From assembly GCA_903772945.1 (NCBI GenBank), contig CAICTM010000129.1, forward strand, positions 46,297 to 110,296: a DNA stretch of 64,000 bases, written 5' to 3'. The stretch's first letter is position 1; the number at the start of each line of letters is the position of its first letter. Under the pieces are notes generated by a model, which was not told where the DNA came from, did no database searches, and worked only from the letters and a program-made list of their open reading frames with translations. Source of the DNA: Seminavis robusta. Lineage: Eukaryota > Bacillariophyta > Bacillariophyceae > Naviculales > Naviculaceae. Below are positions 1 to 9,522 of this stretch, piece after piece. The position numbers and the translations under genes were made by a program.

Positions 1-168
1 TATAGACGCACGATTTGAAGAAACTGGGTGCCCTCCAGTTGTGATTTGCGACATCCTCGGTGAGCTCTCCAACTCTCGATAGCACACAGCACCACACCAA
101 AGCTAGCTAGTACCTACCATAGAACCCAAAAAGGGGAATAATCCATCGTATAAACAACCCCCCAGACG

Positions 169-725
169 ATGGGCCTCACTTTCTCTCGCATTTGGTTACG
201 TACAAACTGCCGTGTCGAGAGACGGATCTTGATGTTAGGTCTCGACGGCGCTGGAAAACGACGATTCTCTACAATCTCAAACTTGGCGGCGGCGGCAAGT
301 CACCCGCGAGGATAGTTCCTACGATTGGGTTGAATGTGGAAACGTTGGAGTGCGCATGACGGTATGGGATTTATGCGGTCAAGACAAGATTCGCCCATTG
401 TGGCGACACTTTTACCAAAACATCCTAGGCACCGGTGGATTCTACCGATGATCACGATCGTTTGAAACAGGCCAGGGATGAGTTGCATCGATTGATTTTG
501 GACCAAGATGAACTTGGGACTGCGGCTCTCTCTGTTGGTGTTGGCCAACAAACAAACAGGATCTCCCCAACGCCAAGAGTGCCGCGAAAGTGAGAGACAT
601 GCTTGGCTTGCTGGATCTCCGTCGGCCGTGGCATATTCAAGGGTGTTGTGCCACGACGGGTCTGCAAGACGCCATGGACTGGCTTTCGACTGCCGTGTTG
701 AGCTATTTCCAGAAGACCAGTGAAT
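169..725 (+). pseudogene. ARF-family small GTPase pseudogene
   Basis: Translation from the ATG at 169 opens like an ADP-ribosylation factor: MGLTFSRIW, then the P-loop stretch [10 protein letters not shown] base is missing just after GK near 258, so the frame shifts. The second frame continues with [10 protein letters not shown] and hits TGA at 357-359. A third frame gives [20 protein letters not shown]. Further on come a [13 protein letters not shown] segment, ANKQ with a small insertion, and a [11 protein letters not shown]-like end with an amphipathic DWLS tail near 670-705. ARFs are about 180 aa GTPases of vesicle coat recruitment, and the length fits one uninterrupted copy. Several frameshifts in the P-loop, switch and NKxD regions make it non-functional. 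The order of motifs is complete, so it is a decayed gene rather than a chance match. Confidence 0.85.
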
Positions 726-1196
726 CAATCACTCTTCCTCGTCGTAGTCAATATTCATCCTCAAAAAACTATAGGCAAACATTCCAACCCAATGATACAG
801 TGGCTTTCGCGAGCACTCCATCCAGTACTGCTCTTGGTTCCTTCTGATTACACAAAACAAATAGAAACAAAGGGCAGTGCGTCAGTGTACAAGGCGTAAT
901 GACGACACACATACTGTTGCTTCTGCAACAGCGGGCCTTGGCAGGCCACATGGGTCAGCGTCGAGAAAATGCATCGTCACGAATGATCCGTTCTCAAACT
1001 TTAATAAAATTGACCTATCATTCCCATGTGGCATCGCCCTGCCTGCCTGTCTGTCCAAGGGATTCATTACGTACATTTTCTGGATTTCCGTGGCATATTT
1101 TTCAAGGGTGTTGTTGTGCCACGACGGGACGGGAGAGAAGACGGTGCCGGTGGTCGACTGCCACGTTGACTTGGCACACCAGTGCATCGAATCGAA
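726..1196. repeat. Intergenic stretch with duplicated ARF-tail/gene-3'-end block
   Basis: About 1080-1286 is a diverged second copy of about 618-826. Both contain the ARF C-terminal segment (cgtggcatat...caagggtgttg...ccacgacggg) followed by the last codons, read on the minus strand, of the gene that ends at 1197 (tataggcaaac / cataggcaaac, then ttccaacccaatg). The copy at 1080-1286 carries the live 3' end of that gene. The copy at 618-826 carries a dead one. No other gene is visible here. Confidence 0.75.
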
Positions 1197-2075
1197 TCAC
1201 ACTTGCTCATCGTCTTCATCTTCGAAAAACTCATCATAGGCAAACGTTCCAACCCAATGGTACTGTTCCCGCGTTCCCATGGCCCCTCTCATTCGCTTGA
1301 CGGCAATCACTCCTTCTTTGGCAAATAGGAGATCATTGGGACCCTCCACCAGTTGTAGTTGCCCCTGTAACGGATATGTTTGTTCCAACTGCTCCAATTG
1401 AGCTTGTAATTGGTCACGTTTCTCCCATAATTTGGCCGATTGTCGCAATCCCATGGCTTTGGCCAGCACTCCGGTACTCTGTTCTTCAATTTGCACCATT
1501 TCGTCGTCCATGTCTTGTAGTTTTTGTGTGAGTTCTTCCTGTCGTTGCCGAGCTCGGTCCATACTTGGTTGGTCGGCAATCCATGCCGTCGAAATAAAAT
1601 AAATGCGTTCGGCGGGCAATTCGACATCATTGCGCATGGCACCCTCGGGAAAGTCCAGGAAAAAGCGGACTCCGTATTGGCGGGCGGCCAGATCCTGTAG
1701 TTCGACCCCATAAGCGCCTTGTGTACGCACTACAATTTGTTCCGTGCCTTTGGCCGACACGAACGAAGGATCGTTCAACACTTCGACCGCTTTTTTGGAG
1801 CGTGTACCCAACAGTCGCTCCTTGGTCATTATTTGATAATCGGCACACGGTTCGGGACAAAATTCCATTTCAAGGAGAAACCCCAATTTGGCCCCGGACG
1901 CGGCCCATTCGGGCGGCATGGCCGTTCCCGGAATTCTGCCCACCGATACTTGGAGCGCACATTGCGCCGTCTCCAAGCGCTTGAGGAAGGAGTCACTTCC
2001 TAATGCATGAGTGGTTTGTAATAGCAATAATAGTAACAACCCAGCAGCAAGGAGAAGCAGGATGGAGATCCGCAT
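1197..2075 (-). CDS. Secreted or organelle-targeted conserved protein, function unknown
   Basis: Intronless. The start is placed at 2075, where the protein begins MRISILLLLAAGLLLLLLL and gives a clear signal peptide. An in-frame ATG 24 codons upstream (2147) would bury this behind a polar leader. The mature part, about 270 aa, has several cysteines (CALQV, FCPEPCADY), an alpha/beta-looking middle (about residues 90-165), a predicted coiled coil rich in Gln/Glu (about residues 175-245) and an acidic end with several Asp/Glu. I do not recognise a family. The ER signal could be the first part of a plastid signal in a diatom, but no ASAFAP-type motif is seen at the cleavage site. It is divergent from the next gene, with about 290 bp between the starts. 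Confidence 0.75.
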   Translation of the reverse strand: MRISILLLLAAGLLLLLLLQTTHALGSDSFLKRLETAQCALQVSVGRIPGTAMPPEWAASGAKLGFLLEMEFCPEPCADYQIMTKERLLGTRSKKAVEVLNDPSFVSAKGTEQIVVRTQGAYGVELQDLAARQYGVRFFLDFPEGAMRNDVELPAERIYFISTAWIADQPSMDRARQRQEELTQKLQDMDDEMVQIEEQSTGVLAKAMGLRQSAKLWEKRDQLQAQLEQLEQTYPLQGQLQLVEGPNDLLFAKEGVIAVKRMRGAMGTREQYHWVGTFAYDEFFEDEDDEQV

Positions 2076-2274
2076 GGTTTGTGGTGGTTGCAGGGTGTTG
2101 TTCTGGTCTGTGGTCGTCACGTCATGGTTTCGAGGACCTCTTTTCAATAAAACAGCTCTGCGATTTTATTTCTAAATTGCCCCGAAATCGGAAAATCGAA
2201 CGAATCTTCAAGCATCAAGCTTCTCGTTTCCCAAGGAACTTGTTGTCATTCCACCAAGAGCTCCACCAAGTTGG

Positions 2275-2305
2275 AAGAGAGAGAGACAGAGACAGAGACA
2301 GAGAC
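2275..2305. repeat. GAGACA microsatellite
   Basis: A purine-rich tract (gagaga followed by repeated gacaga) lies in the shared promoter between the divergent genes starting at 2075 (minus) and 2364 (plus). Confidence 0.8.
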
Positions 2306-2363
2306 TCTTGTCTAGCTAGTACGTTTAGTTCAGGTCCTTCACCATTACAATACGGCACCCAGA

Positions 2364-3740
2364 ATGCTGCGCAGTGGGCATCGTATCTCTACCGAAAAGC
2401 TGTGGTCCCTCGTGGGACATGGTGGTGGTGTTGGACGACGCCCCTCGTCTTGTGTGGGCCGTGCCTTTACGGTTGTCAAGGAAAGCGCAACAACTCCATT
2501 GACTCCGTTGACAACAGCAACACCAAAAGGTGGCAATGTGTTGGGATCGGCCGCAGAAGAAGCCCAACGGCTTTCGGAATTGGCAGCCCAATGTCGACGG
2601 GTGGAGGCGAAGAAACCAGAGACTATCATGAAACAGAAGCCAGTCATTACTACGACAACAACTACTACTACTCCAAGTCCTCTATCGTTGGAAGATGAAA
2701 AAGCACTAGAAAGTGCACTGGATGGCGCCCAAAAACTACTGTCAGTCACCACCAAATCGAGTCCACTATTGGATGCCATTCAGAACAAACCAACCGCCAA
2801 TCCGGATATTCAACGACAAATTGCCTGTTTGCATCGGGCGTTTATTGTCGTGACAAGTTGGTGTTTGGACGTGGTCGATCGAACGTGTGACAAAACGGCG
2901 TTGGACAAGGCATTGCAAGTCGCCCGACGAGCCCATCAACTACAACTGCCACTCCATGTGCCACTCCATCAACGATTGGTGGTGGCCATTGCGCAACATT
3001 ACGATCCCATTGCCACCAGTGTCCCCAAACACCGCGTTCGAAGTCCCGCTGGATTGATTTTGGAAATTGCCGAACGAGCGGCCGTATCATTTGATCGCAC
3101 GGCGGTCGCCACGAGTCCGTTCTTTAGAGATGCATTGGTTGCATTGGCACAACGACACCACTACCATGATATTTTGACACTGATGCGTGGCATGGAAAGT
3201 CAATTTCGGATTGTCGAATTGGAATTGGAGACGCTGGCGCAATTGTTGGCGGTATTACAAGACCAGTGTGATAATGACAACAATGACATTGCAGTCACAG
3301 ACCAGAAAGACTTTTACGAAATACTCAGTCGACTCAATCCGTACGTGTGGAAAACCATGAGTCAGTACAGTCCCTTGACGGAGAGGCTCACTACCACTAC
3401 CAAACAACAACCACAACAATCTGTACTGCCCACGACACCCACGCCCAAACCAAAAGACGATTGGTACTATTTTCGCAATTGGATTTATCAGACCGATTCG
3501 CCTCGTCAAGTCTTGCCCGATATTACCGCACAAATGGATGACTTGTACGCCCACAATGAATTGCGATATTCCGAAGCATTGGAACGATCCATTTTGAAAT
3601 CCTTAATGGCCGATTTTGAGGACTCCTATTATGATGACGAAGAGCTAGAAATGTTGTCCGAAGAAGAAGACGAAGGAGAAGACACTGATTACTTTCACAG
3701 TGACGACGACGAAGATGATGATGATGACACGAAAACGTAA
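2364..3740 (+). CDS. Hypothetical protein with acidic C-terminus
   Basis: A single 458-aa open frame. The N-terminus (MLRSGHRISTEKLW, basic and hydroxylated, no acidic run) could be a mitochondrial presequence. Residues about 50-125 are low complexity with a Thr-rich run. Residues about 140-310 look helical, with repeated Leu/Ala/His pairs (for example KALQVARRAHQLQLPLHVPL) that recall helical-repeat proteins, though no PPR or TPR signature is convincing. The last 60 residues are strongly acidic (EEEDEGEDTDYF, then a DDDEDDDDD run). The family is not recognised. Codon use and length support a real gene. Confidence 0.7.
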   Translation: MLRSGHRISTEKLWSLVGHGGGVGRRPSSCVGRAFTVVKESATTPLTPLTTATPKGGNVLGSAAEEAQRLSELAAQCRRVEAKKPETIMKQKPVITTTTTTTTPSPLSLEDEKALESALDGAQKLLSVTTKSSPLLDAIQNKPTANPDIQRQIACLHRAFIVVTSWCLDVVDRTCDKTALDKALQVARRAHQLQLPLHVPLHQRLVVAIAQHYDPIATSVPKHRVRSPAGLILEIAERAAVSFDRTAVATSPFFRDALVALAQRHHYHDILTLMRGMESQFRIVELELETLAQLLAVLQDQCDNDNNDIAVTDQKDFYEILSRLNPYVWKTMSQYSPLTERLTTTTKQQPQQSVLPTTPTPKPKDDWYYFRNWIYQTDSPRQVLPDITAQMDDLYAHNELRYSEALERSILKSLMADFEDSYYDDEELEMLSEEEDEGEDTDYFHSDDDEDDDDDTKT

Positions 3741-4709
3741 ATTCACAAACTCAACTGTCATTCAGTCATTCACAAACAACATCAACAACAACACATTTTC
3801 GATTTGCACGTTTTTGGATACATCAATTATTAATTCTGCGCCATCTACCACCACTACAAGTTAAAAAGACAAAAAGGAAACAACGCCAGAGCCAGAACGC
3901 TTCTTGCCAATCTACTTTTCCATTGCATTGCATTGCATTGCATGTTAGATACGTACTACTAGTACCAGTAATCCAGTACCGTATTTATACTGTTGTGAAA
4001 CTAAACAAAGCCAATGAAAACAGACAACTGACTTTACTTGAATGGCTGTGTTGTGTGTCTCCTTAGAATTGAATCCTCACTTTCTATATTTTTCCACGGG
4101 TTTGTTGCTACAGTACCAAGCCAACTCCTTGCACAGACACTCGCTATTTCTTAGCTTTCAAATAATCTTCGTTCGTTTGGCAGGCCTACAGCTACCAATA
4201 TCGTAGCAACGGTACAGTACTGGCACTGGTACTACCTCGAGCTGAACAAGAATGGCCCAGATAGATTTCGAGGAGCGCACGGCAGCTCAAATTTCAAGCG
4301 GCTCAGCTGTGTTGATTTCAGTCCCAGTGTTCCTCGCGTGAAATCCACGGTTGCTTGTGTCTGCTGAGACCACGATCAAGCAAGTATTCTTTATTCTACT
4401 ACCGGTACTGCTACTAGCTAGTACATCGTACCGTAGCCGGCAACAATATGATCGATCTTATTAATCCATAAAAAGGGTACCGGCAGCACGATTACGTCTT
4501 TGATGGTGGGTTCCATGGGAGAGAAAAGTGTCCCTGAAGCGCAAGAGGTTGATCTGAACGGTACCCCAAGAAATCCTTTGAATTTCACGCATGCTTTGAC
4601 CAGAGGTACGTCAGACCAGCGATAGCAAAAAATGATCTGGAATACGGTACATTCCAGGATCCAAAACTGTGGCGGTTTTTTGGCACAGAGATACACTCCA
4701 ATACGATGT
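3741..4709. other. Intergenic, no gene seen
   Basis: A 3'-to-3' convergent spacer. It holds a short CATTG tandem (3921-3942), several TACC/GGTA palindromic words, and the first copy of an 86-bp direct repeat (4295-4380). Open frames here are short and lack coding character. Confidence 0.6.
4295..4380 (+). repeat. 86-bp direct repeat, copy 1
   Basis: The same sequence, with about ten differences, recurs at 5839-5924 in the same orientation. It starts caagcggctc, passes through gttgatttcagtc and tccacggttg, and ends gaccacgatcaag. The two copies bracket the SDR gene at 4710-5702. Confidence 0.85.
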
Positions 4710-5702
4710 TTAAATGGCGAATTTGACACCAGTAGTTTCCTCGCTCGTTTCCCACAGCATTTTCATGGCATCAGGATCCGTTTCATACTTTTTGGGAGGG
4801 TTGGGTACTGCGAGGCCTGCCATACCACTGTTGGCGGGTCCGTACAAAACGCCACTCTTGGCATCCTCTACCAACATGCCCGTCAATAATCCCATGGTAC
4901 CATCTTCAGCAGACTGAATGAAAAAAGGAATCATGATTTTGGTCATGAGGAAATTCTCAAACCACGGCAACTTCATGTGTTCTCCGAGATTCGTGGCCGA
5001 TCCACCCGGATGGCAAGCAATGACTCGGACCTTGCTTTGTTTGGCTTGCAACTTTTCGTGCATGGCGTACATCATGACACTGTTGGCCAATTTCGTCTGA
5101 GCGTATCGGACTATACGACCTCCACCCATCAACATGGAGTTACCATCGCCACCCAAATTTCCTCCATTCTTTTCAAAATACTTCTTTTCCAGGCCATTCT
5201 TGGTCATGTCACGGGCTGCAGACGAATGGTAAACAACACGAGCGTCACCACCGGAGTCTGCTGCCACTTCCAACAATGGAAACAGTTGCTGGGTCAAGAT
5301 GAAATGCGACAAGTGATTGGTCTGCATCTGCGTATCACAGCCATCTTTGGTGGCTTCGTCAGGCGTCATCATAATTCCAGCGTTGCAAGCCAAACAATAA
5401 ATAGATTTGTACTTTTGTTTAATTTCATCGCAAGCTTTTTGGACTGATGCAAAATCTTGCAAATCACACTCGATATTCACAAACTTTCCACTTGGTACAG
5501 CGGCCTTAAATTTCTCAGTAGCATCATTGACGCGTTGAGATTTGCGGTTCAAGCACACCACTTCGCCACCTTTTTCTGCGACAGTCCGAGCGGCGATAAA
5601 GCCAGTTCCCGATGTGGTGCCCGTGATCACAAAGACCTTACCCTCCACATTGGGGAGATCCTCCAGGAACTTGGGGAAGTGCTTGGAAACCTTTTCTGTC
5701 AT
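4710..5702 (-). CDS. Short-chain dehydrogenase/reductase (protochlorophyllide reductase/WWOX-like branch)
   Basis: Intronless, 330 aa, the normal SDR length. Residues about 22-50 are the Rossmann nucleotide-binding turn (VFVITGTTSGTGFIAAR, TGxxxGxG). NAG is at about residue 107 (CNAGIMM), the catalytic Ser is in YHSSAARD, and YAQTK supplies the YxxxK catalytic pair near residue 200. The CHPGG segment after the active site is typical of retinol dehydrogenase/WWOX/POR-like SDRs. These are NAD(P)(H)-dependent oxidoreductases. The substrate cannot be read from sequence. There is no signal peptide or transmembrane segment, so it is probably cytosolic. It lies between two direct repeats, one just beyond its 3' end and one about 140 bp upstream of its start. 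Confidence 0.9.
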   Translation of the reverse strand: MTEKVSKHFPKFLEDLPNVEGKVFVITGTTSGTGFIAARTVAEKGGEVVCLNRKSQRVNDATEKFKAAVPSGKFVNIECDLQDFASVQKACDEIKQKYKSIYCLACNAGIMMTPDEATKDGCDTQMQTNHLSHFILTQQLFPLLEVAADSGGDARVVYHSSAARDMTKNGLEKKYFEKNGGNLGGDGNSMLMGGGRIVRYAQTKLANSVMMYAMHEKLQAKQSKVRVIACHPGGSATNLGEHMKLPWFENFLMTKIMIPFFIQSAEDGTMGLLTGMLVEDAKSGVLYGPANSGMAGLAVPNPPKKYETDPDAMKMLWETSEETTGVKFAI

Positions 5703-6229
5703 CTTTTTATATCTTTTTTGTTGTGCTTGTGCACTAAAAATATTGAATTACGTAGAGAAAATTATAGAAGAGTGGTGGGAGAAGAAACTCTCAAAAAAGC
5801 AAAAGATCGTGATTTTTATGTGTCTTCCCACCTGTGATCAAGCGGCTCTGCTGCGTTGATTTCAGTCGCAGTGGTCCCTCGCGCGAAAATCCACGGTTGT
5901 GTGTCTGATCAGACCACGATCAAGTACCATTGCAGTCACCCACATTTTGCATAAGCACCAGGTCTCCATTTGACTGGTCCCAGAGCAGCATCGCGCCAGG
6001 AAGTTATTAGGACTGGTATCTGCTCGACTTGTCGCTTGTCGCCACGTTTTTGGTTCAACCTTTCATCTTATAAGGATGGTGCCAAGCAAACTGGTACAAT
6101 CACCCTTTTTATCGCTTCCTTCTCACAAGGACTACCCCAGGCAACAGGAAAGGCAACAACTCATCAGATTGGTACCGTACCGGTCCATCCCGTCACAAAA
6201 ACTTCCCATCCATCAGTCGATAAAAAAGA
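5703..6229. other. Intergenic, promoter side of SDR; carries repeat copy 2
   Basis: Contains the second 86-bp repeat (5839-5924) about 140 bp upstream of the SDR start. Otherwise I see only short open frames without coding character. Confidence 0.6.
5839..5924 (+). repeat. 86-bp direct repeat, copy 2
   Basis: Partner of 4295-4380, same strand and same length. Shared blocks include the start caagcggctc and the end agaccacgatcaag. Confidence 0.85.
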
Positions 6230-6517
6230 ATGTTGAATGCAGTTCGAAATAGACTTTCCTGCAAGAAGAAGAGAAGCTCGTCGCCACCTGGATCATTGAA
6301 GCGGCTTTCCGCCGAAGAAACAAAGGACAGGCCAAGGAGACGATCCTCCCAAGGGACAACGCGCAGTAGCATCAATAGCAAGCAGGGATGCCCGAATCCA
6401 AATGATGTAGTTGCAGTCTTGGAGTATCTCTCGAAGAATCCTGACTCCAAGGAAGGTGCAGATTTCCTCAAGCATTTGAAAGAGACAGAGCTCGAACAGG
6501 TCGACGCTACGATCTAG
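6230..6517 (+). CDS. Possible small basic protein
   Basis: A 95-aa open frame. The N-terminal half is rich in Lys, Arg and Ser (several RRxS/KRxS sites). The second half forms a plausible amphipathic helix (VVAVLEYLSKNPDSKEGADF). No family is recognised. It could be a real small protein or the end of a longer spliced gene. Supporting points are the contrast of a disordered and a helical half and a stop soon after the helix. There are no homologs to cite. Confidence 0.4.
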   Translation: MLNAVRNRLSCKKKRSSSPPGSLKRLSAEETKDRPRRRSSQGTTRSSINSKQGCPNPNDVVAVLEYLSKNPDSKEGADFLKHLKETELEQVDATI

Positions 6518-6773
6518 TTGCAGCTGCCAGATGCGTAAAGCATGCAGCAGCACACACATGATTCGCAATACAGGAGATCAATGAAGGAGAGACTATCACA
6601 CGTACAGTCCGAATGCAAGCAAGGCGAGCACCAGAAGCTAGCTGCTAGTGCGCGGACAAGCAATCTATTTTTAAACATACTCCTACTAAGTTATGTGTTC
6701 TACACTTACGATACTTACTTGAAGGAGGCCACGCCTTCATGGCGCTGCCGTCCACCGAATCACCTTCGGCTTG

Positions 6774-9071
6774 CTACTCATTGGACCCTAGCTTTTGTTT
6801 GGCCCAATAATAACATTGCTTGTGACTTTCGATGTCTTTCCAATTGGGTGCGTCTTTGATGTGCTTTGTGATGCCGTTTCCGTTGGCATCCACCAAGTGA
6901 ACATCCTGCCCCATTTCCTCCACCAACCACTGGATTGCCTCCAACTGACCGTTCTGAGCCGCCGCAAAGAGAGGATGCAAGTTGCCCCAAAGGATGGGGT
7001 GGGTGGCGGATGGGCTGGCTCCGTGTTCTACCAGGACTCTGGCCACGTCCACTTTTCCCGTGTAACACGCCCAACCGACGGGAGATCCAATGTGTATCAA
7101 TCCCTGGGTTCGAGGATCGGTACACAACCATTCCACGATCTCTTTGTTGCCCTTCTTGGCCGCCCACTCGAGCGCGGTAAAGCCGCACGCACGGATCCGT
7201 AGATTGTGGAGATTGCCTCCCACAAAACGCAGCGCGTCGTCCAACGAGGCTTGTGCCACTTGATGATTCTTCAGGGGTCCACATGCCACCAAGAAGCGTT
7301 CCAAAATGGGAAGATCGTACAGCGTTTCGAACAGCAAAATAGAATCCGATGTGGCTCTTCCCGCCAGAATGTTCTGGAATTCCGCCTGATTCACACCCTG
7401 ATGTCCGGTTGAGAAGTTCAGAATGGACTTGCCATCCAGAAGTTTCAGTAAAAGGCCGAGGTTGCCCAGAGAACTGGCTTCGGAGATTACCGTTGGCCCG
7501 TTGCAGGACTCGAGCATCCCTGCGGTGGGGGATCCAGATTGGAACGAAATGTCGTTTCCTTGCAAACGGAGCTGTCGTATAAGCTGTGCACCCTCTGTCA
7601 TGACGGGAGAGCAAGTTTTCTTGTGTTGTTTCCAAGCCCGCCTTTGACATTTCTTGCTGCAGTAGACGGCACCGTCACATTTGGAACATTCAAAGAGAAT
7701 ATTGAGATTGGTGCAACCACAACCGCCCCCGCAGAATGCCTTGGGGTCCGATGCTGTGTCCATGGCGTCATTTCCGAATCCTAATTGGGCAAACGCCTTG
7801 TTCCAAAGTTGATCCGTCACTTGTGTAGGAACATTTCCTCTGGCTTTGAGTTTGGCTATTTTCTGTTGTGTGGCCCCAAAGGTATCAAAACATTTGCCAA
7901 TTTCCGTGCCCTTGTACTGATCTTGCAAGACAATTTTGTGGTGCATCCCCTTGTACTGCTTGTGAGCAGCATCGATTACGGCAACCAGGGCAAAAATGGC
8001 GTACTGTGTGGACAATTTCTTGTGCTTGACATCCGTATTGCCAATCCCCCAGTCCATTCCTTGCACACTGTGTGACAGCTGCGAGGATGAACACCGCCGG
8101 GCATGGGTCCAATACGTTTGACTTGTGGCACATCCCTGCAAGACACCCTGCCATTCTTGGGTAGAGACGCCTGCACTGTTAAGTGCGTGGAGAAAGTCGT
8201 CCAAATGCAAGACAGCGGACCAAAAGGCGGGAGGATCTCGTTGGGCCATGGCGGTGGGAGTCAATCGTGCCGTTTCTCCCAACGCCACGGCATGTTGGAC
8301 ATAAGCTAAAGTTTCTTGCAGTCCATACTCCAGGTACATTTCGTGTGCAATTATCACCTGGTCGTCGTCGTCGTCCTGTGCCGCATAACGGACTTCATGT
8401 GCATCCAAGTAGTCCTCGTGAGGACAAGGATAGTGCTTGTAGCAACCGTGAAGGACCGCTTGGAGACGTTGGTTTCCAGTGTTGTCGTCCAACGGAGCAA
8501 CCCGTGGAGGCGCATAATAAAAGGCAACATCCAAGTGTTTCTCGGTTTGGAGTTGGCGCAAAACTTGCACGGTGCGTTGAAAAATGGCATCCAGCTTGGG
8601 TCCCAAGTGAACACCAGTGTTGTGTGTGGCCTTTTGCAACGCCCGGGCAATGTTGAGATCGGTGGGTAGAAAGACGGCTCGTCGTGGATTTTGTGCCGTA
8701 TCCAACAACATGAATCTTGCCAAAGCCATGGAAATCACCATCAAATTGACCTGGGCGCGTCCCTCGTCGTTGAAGTGGTGCTGTACCAGAGTTTGTCCGG
8801 AAGTCTCATGGATGACCACACCCTTCAGAGTAGGAATTCGGAAATTGGGTCGACCCGCTCCCACTTGCCAAACATCATGGTGGGACAAGAATTGGAGGTT
8901 TTCCCGTTTGATGGCCATGATTTCTCCTTCCACCACACCAACCACGGGAACTCGTTCGGTTCCTTTGGAAGACGATGGCAACGCCTTGCCCACACTTCCA
9001 TTCAATCTCTTTCCGCGGTCGCTGGTCAGGCCCTGAACTACCACCAGTTGATGAACTTCTAATATGGACAT
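6774..9071 (-). CDS. MYND zinc-finger protein with C-terminal ankyrin repeats
   Basis: Intronless. I take the start at 9071 (MSILEVHQLVVVQGL, 765 aa). An ATG 13 codons upstream is also in frame. The N-terminal 60 aa resemble the VxVxGL...LNG..G...NL module that often precedes MYND fingers in diatom proteins. The middle (about 70-440) is an unassigned helical region. The MYND finger is at about 450-490, with CGGGCGC, FECSKC, VYCSKKC and the closing QHKKTC. All ligands are present. Residues about 625-745 hold two to three ankyrin repeats (GFTALEWAAKKGNKEIVEWL; then VARVLVEHGASP; LHPLFAAAQNGQLEAIQWLV). MYND and ankyrin modules are protein-interaction domains. No enzymatic core is visible, so a scaffold or regulatory role is inferred. 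Confidence 0.85.
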   Translation of the reverse strand: MSILEVHQLVVVQGLTSDRGKRLNGSVGKALPSSSKGTERVPVVGVVEGEIMAIKRENLQFLSHHDVWQVGAGRPNFRIPTLKGVVIHETSGQTLVQHHFNDEGRAQVNLMVISMALARFMLLDTAQNPRRAVFLPTDLNIARALQKATHNTGVHLGPKLDAIFQRTVQVLRQLQTEKHLDVAFYYAPPRVAPLDDNTGNQRLQAVLHGCYKHYPCPHEDYLDAHEVRYAAQDDDDDQVIIAHEMYLEYGLQETLAYVQHAVALGETARLTPTAMAQRDPPAFWSAVLHLDDFLHALNSAGVSTQEWQGVLQGCATSQTYWTHARRCSSSQLSHSVQGMDWGIGNTDVKHKKLSTQYAIFALVAVIDAAHKQYKGMHHKIVLQDQYKGTEIGKCFDTFGATQQKIAKLKARGNVPTQVTDQLWNKAFAQLGFGNDAMDTASDPKAFCGGGCGCTNLNILFECSKCDGAVYCSKKCQRRAWKQHKKTCSPVMTEGAQLIRQLRLQGNDISFQSGSPTAGMLESCNGPTVISEASSLGNLGLLLKLLDGKSILNFSTGHQGVNQAEFQNILAGRATSDSILLFETLYDLPILERFLVACGPLKNHQVAQASLDDALRFVGGNLHNLRIRACGFTALEWAAKKGNKEIVEWLCTDPRTQGLIHIGSPVGWACYTGKVDVARVLVEHGASPSATHPILWGNLHPLFAAAQNGQLEAIQWLVEEMGQDVHLVDANGNGITKHIKDAPNWKDIESHKQCYYWAKQKLGSNE

Positions 9072-9522
9072 GATGATGATGGCTGGAGTGTGTGGGATAG
9101 TATCGATCAAACTTTAGAATATAAACGGGTACGAAAGAGTGTTGGAAGAACAAATGAGCATCAGCATCCAGCACCATTCTATTTTGGAAGGATCCGCAAA
9201 TTCGCGATGTTTTGGAAGACAGCAATAGAAAAGTAGTTGAGGTAAAATACGGCTTTAGTAATATTTTTATTCATTCTAAATTTACCGCATCTACAAATTT
9301 GTAAAAGCTGTGTTCTGGATCTTTTGTTCGGTTTGGATCTTTTCCTCAGGATCTGCATCGATCTCAACGGTCCATTTAGAGTTCGTGTGAACCGGAAGAC
9401 CCAAGGACACAAACAAACACTCACCAACCAGCCAAACCACAACAACCAAACAACCAACCACACAACCACAACAACAAACCGTCAAGCAAACACAGCACAC
9501 TCAGGGGAATGCGACCACCACA
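9072..9522. other. Divergent promoter region
   Basis: About 450 bp between the start of the MYND-ankyrin gene (minus) and the glycosyltransferase (plus). The 100 bp before 9523 are C/A-rich with repeated CAACCA/ACAACC units, typical of a 5' leader here. No gene seen. Confidence 0.5.

Noticed and set aside
4418-4729. 103-codon minus frame after the SDR
   Set aside because: It overlaps the SDR end in another frame, has no domain and a random composition.
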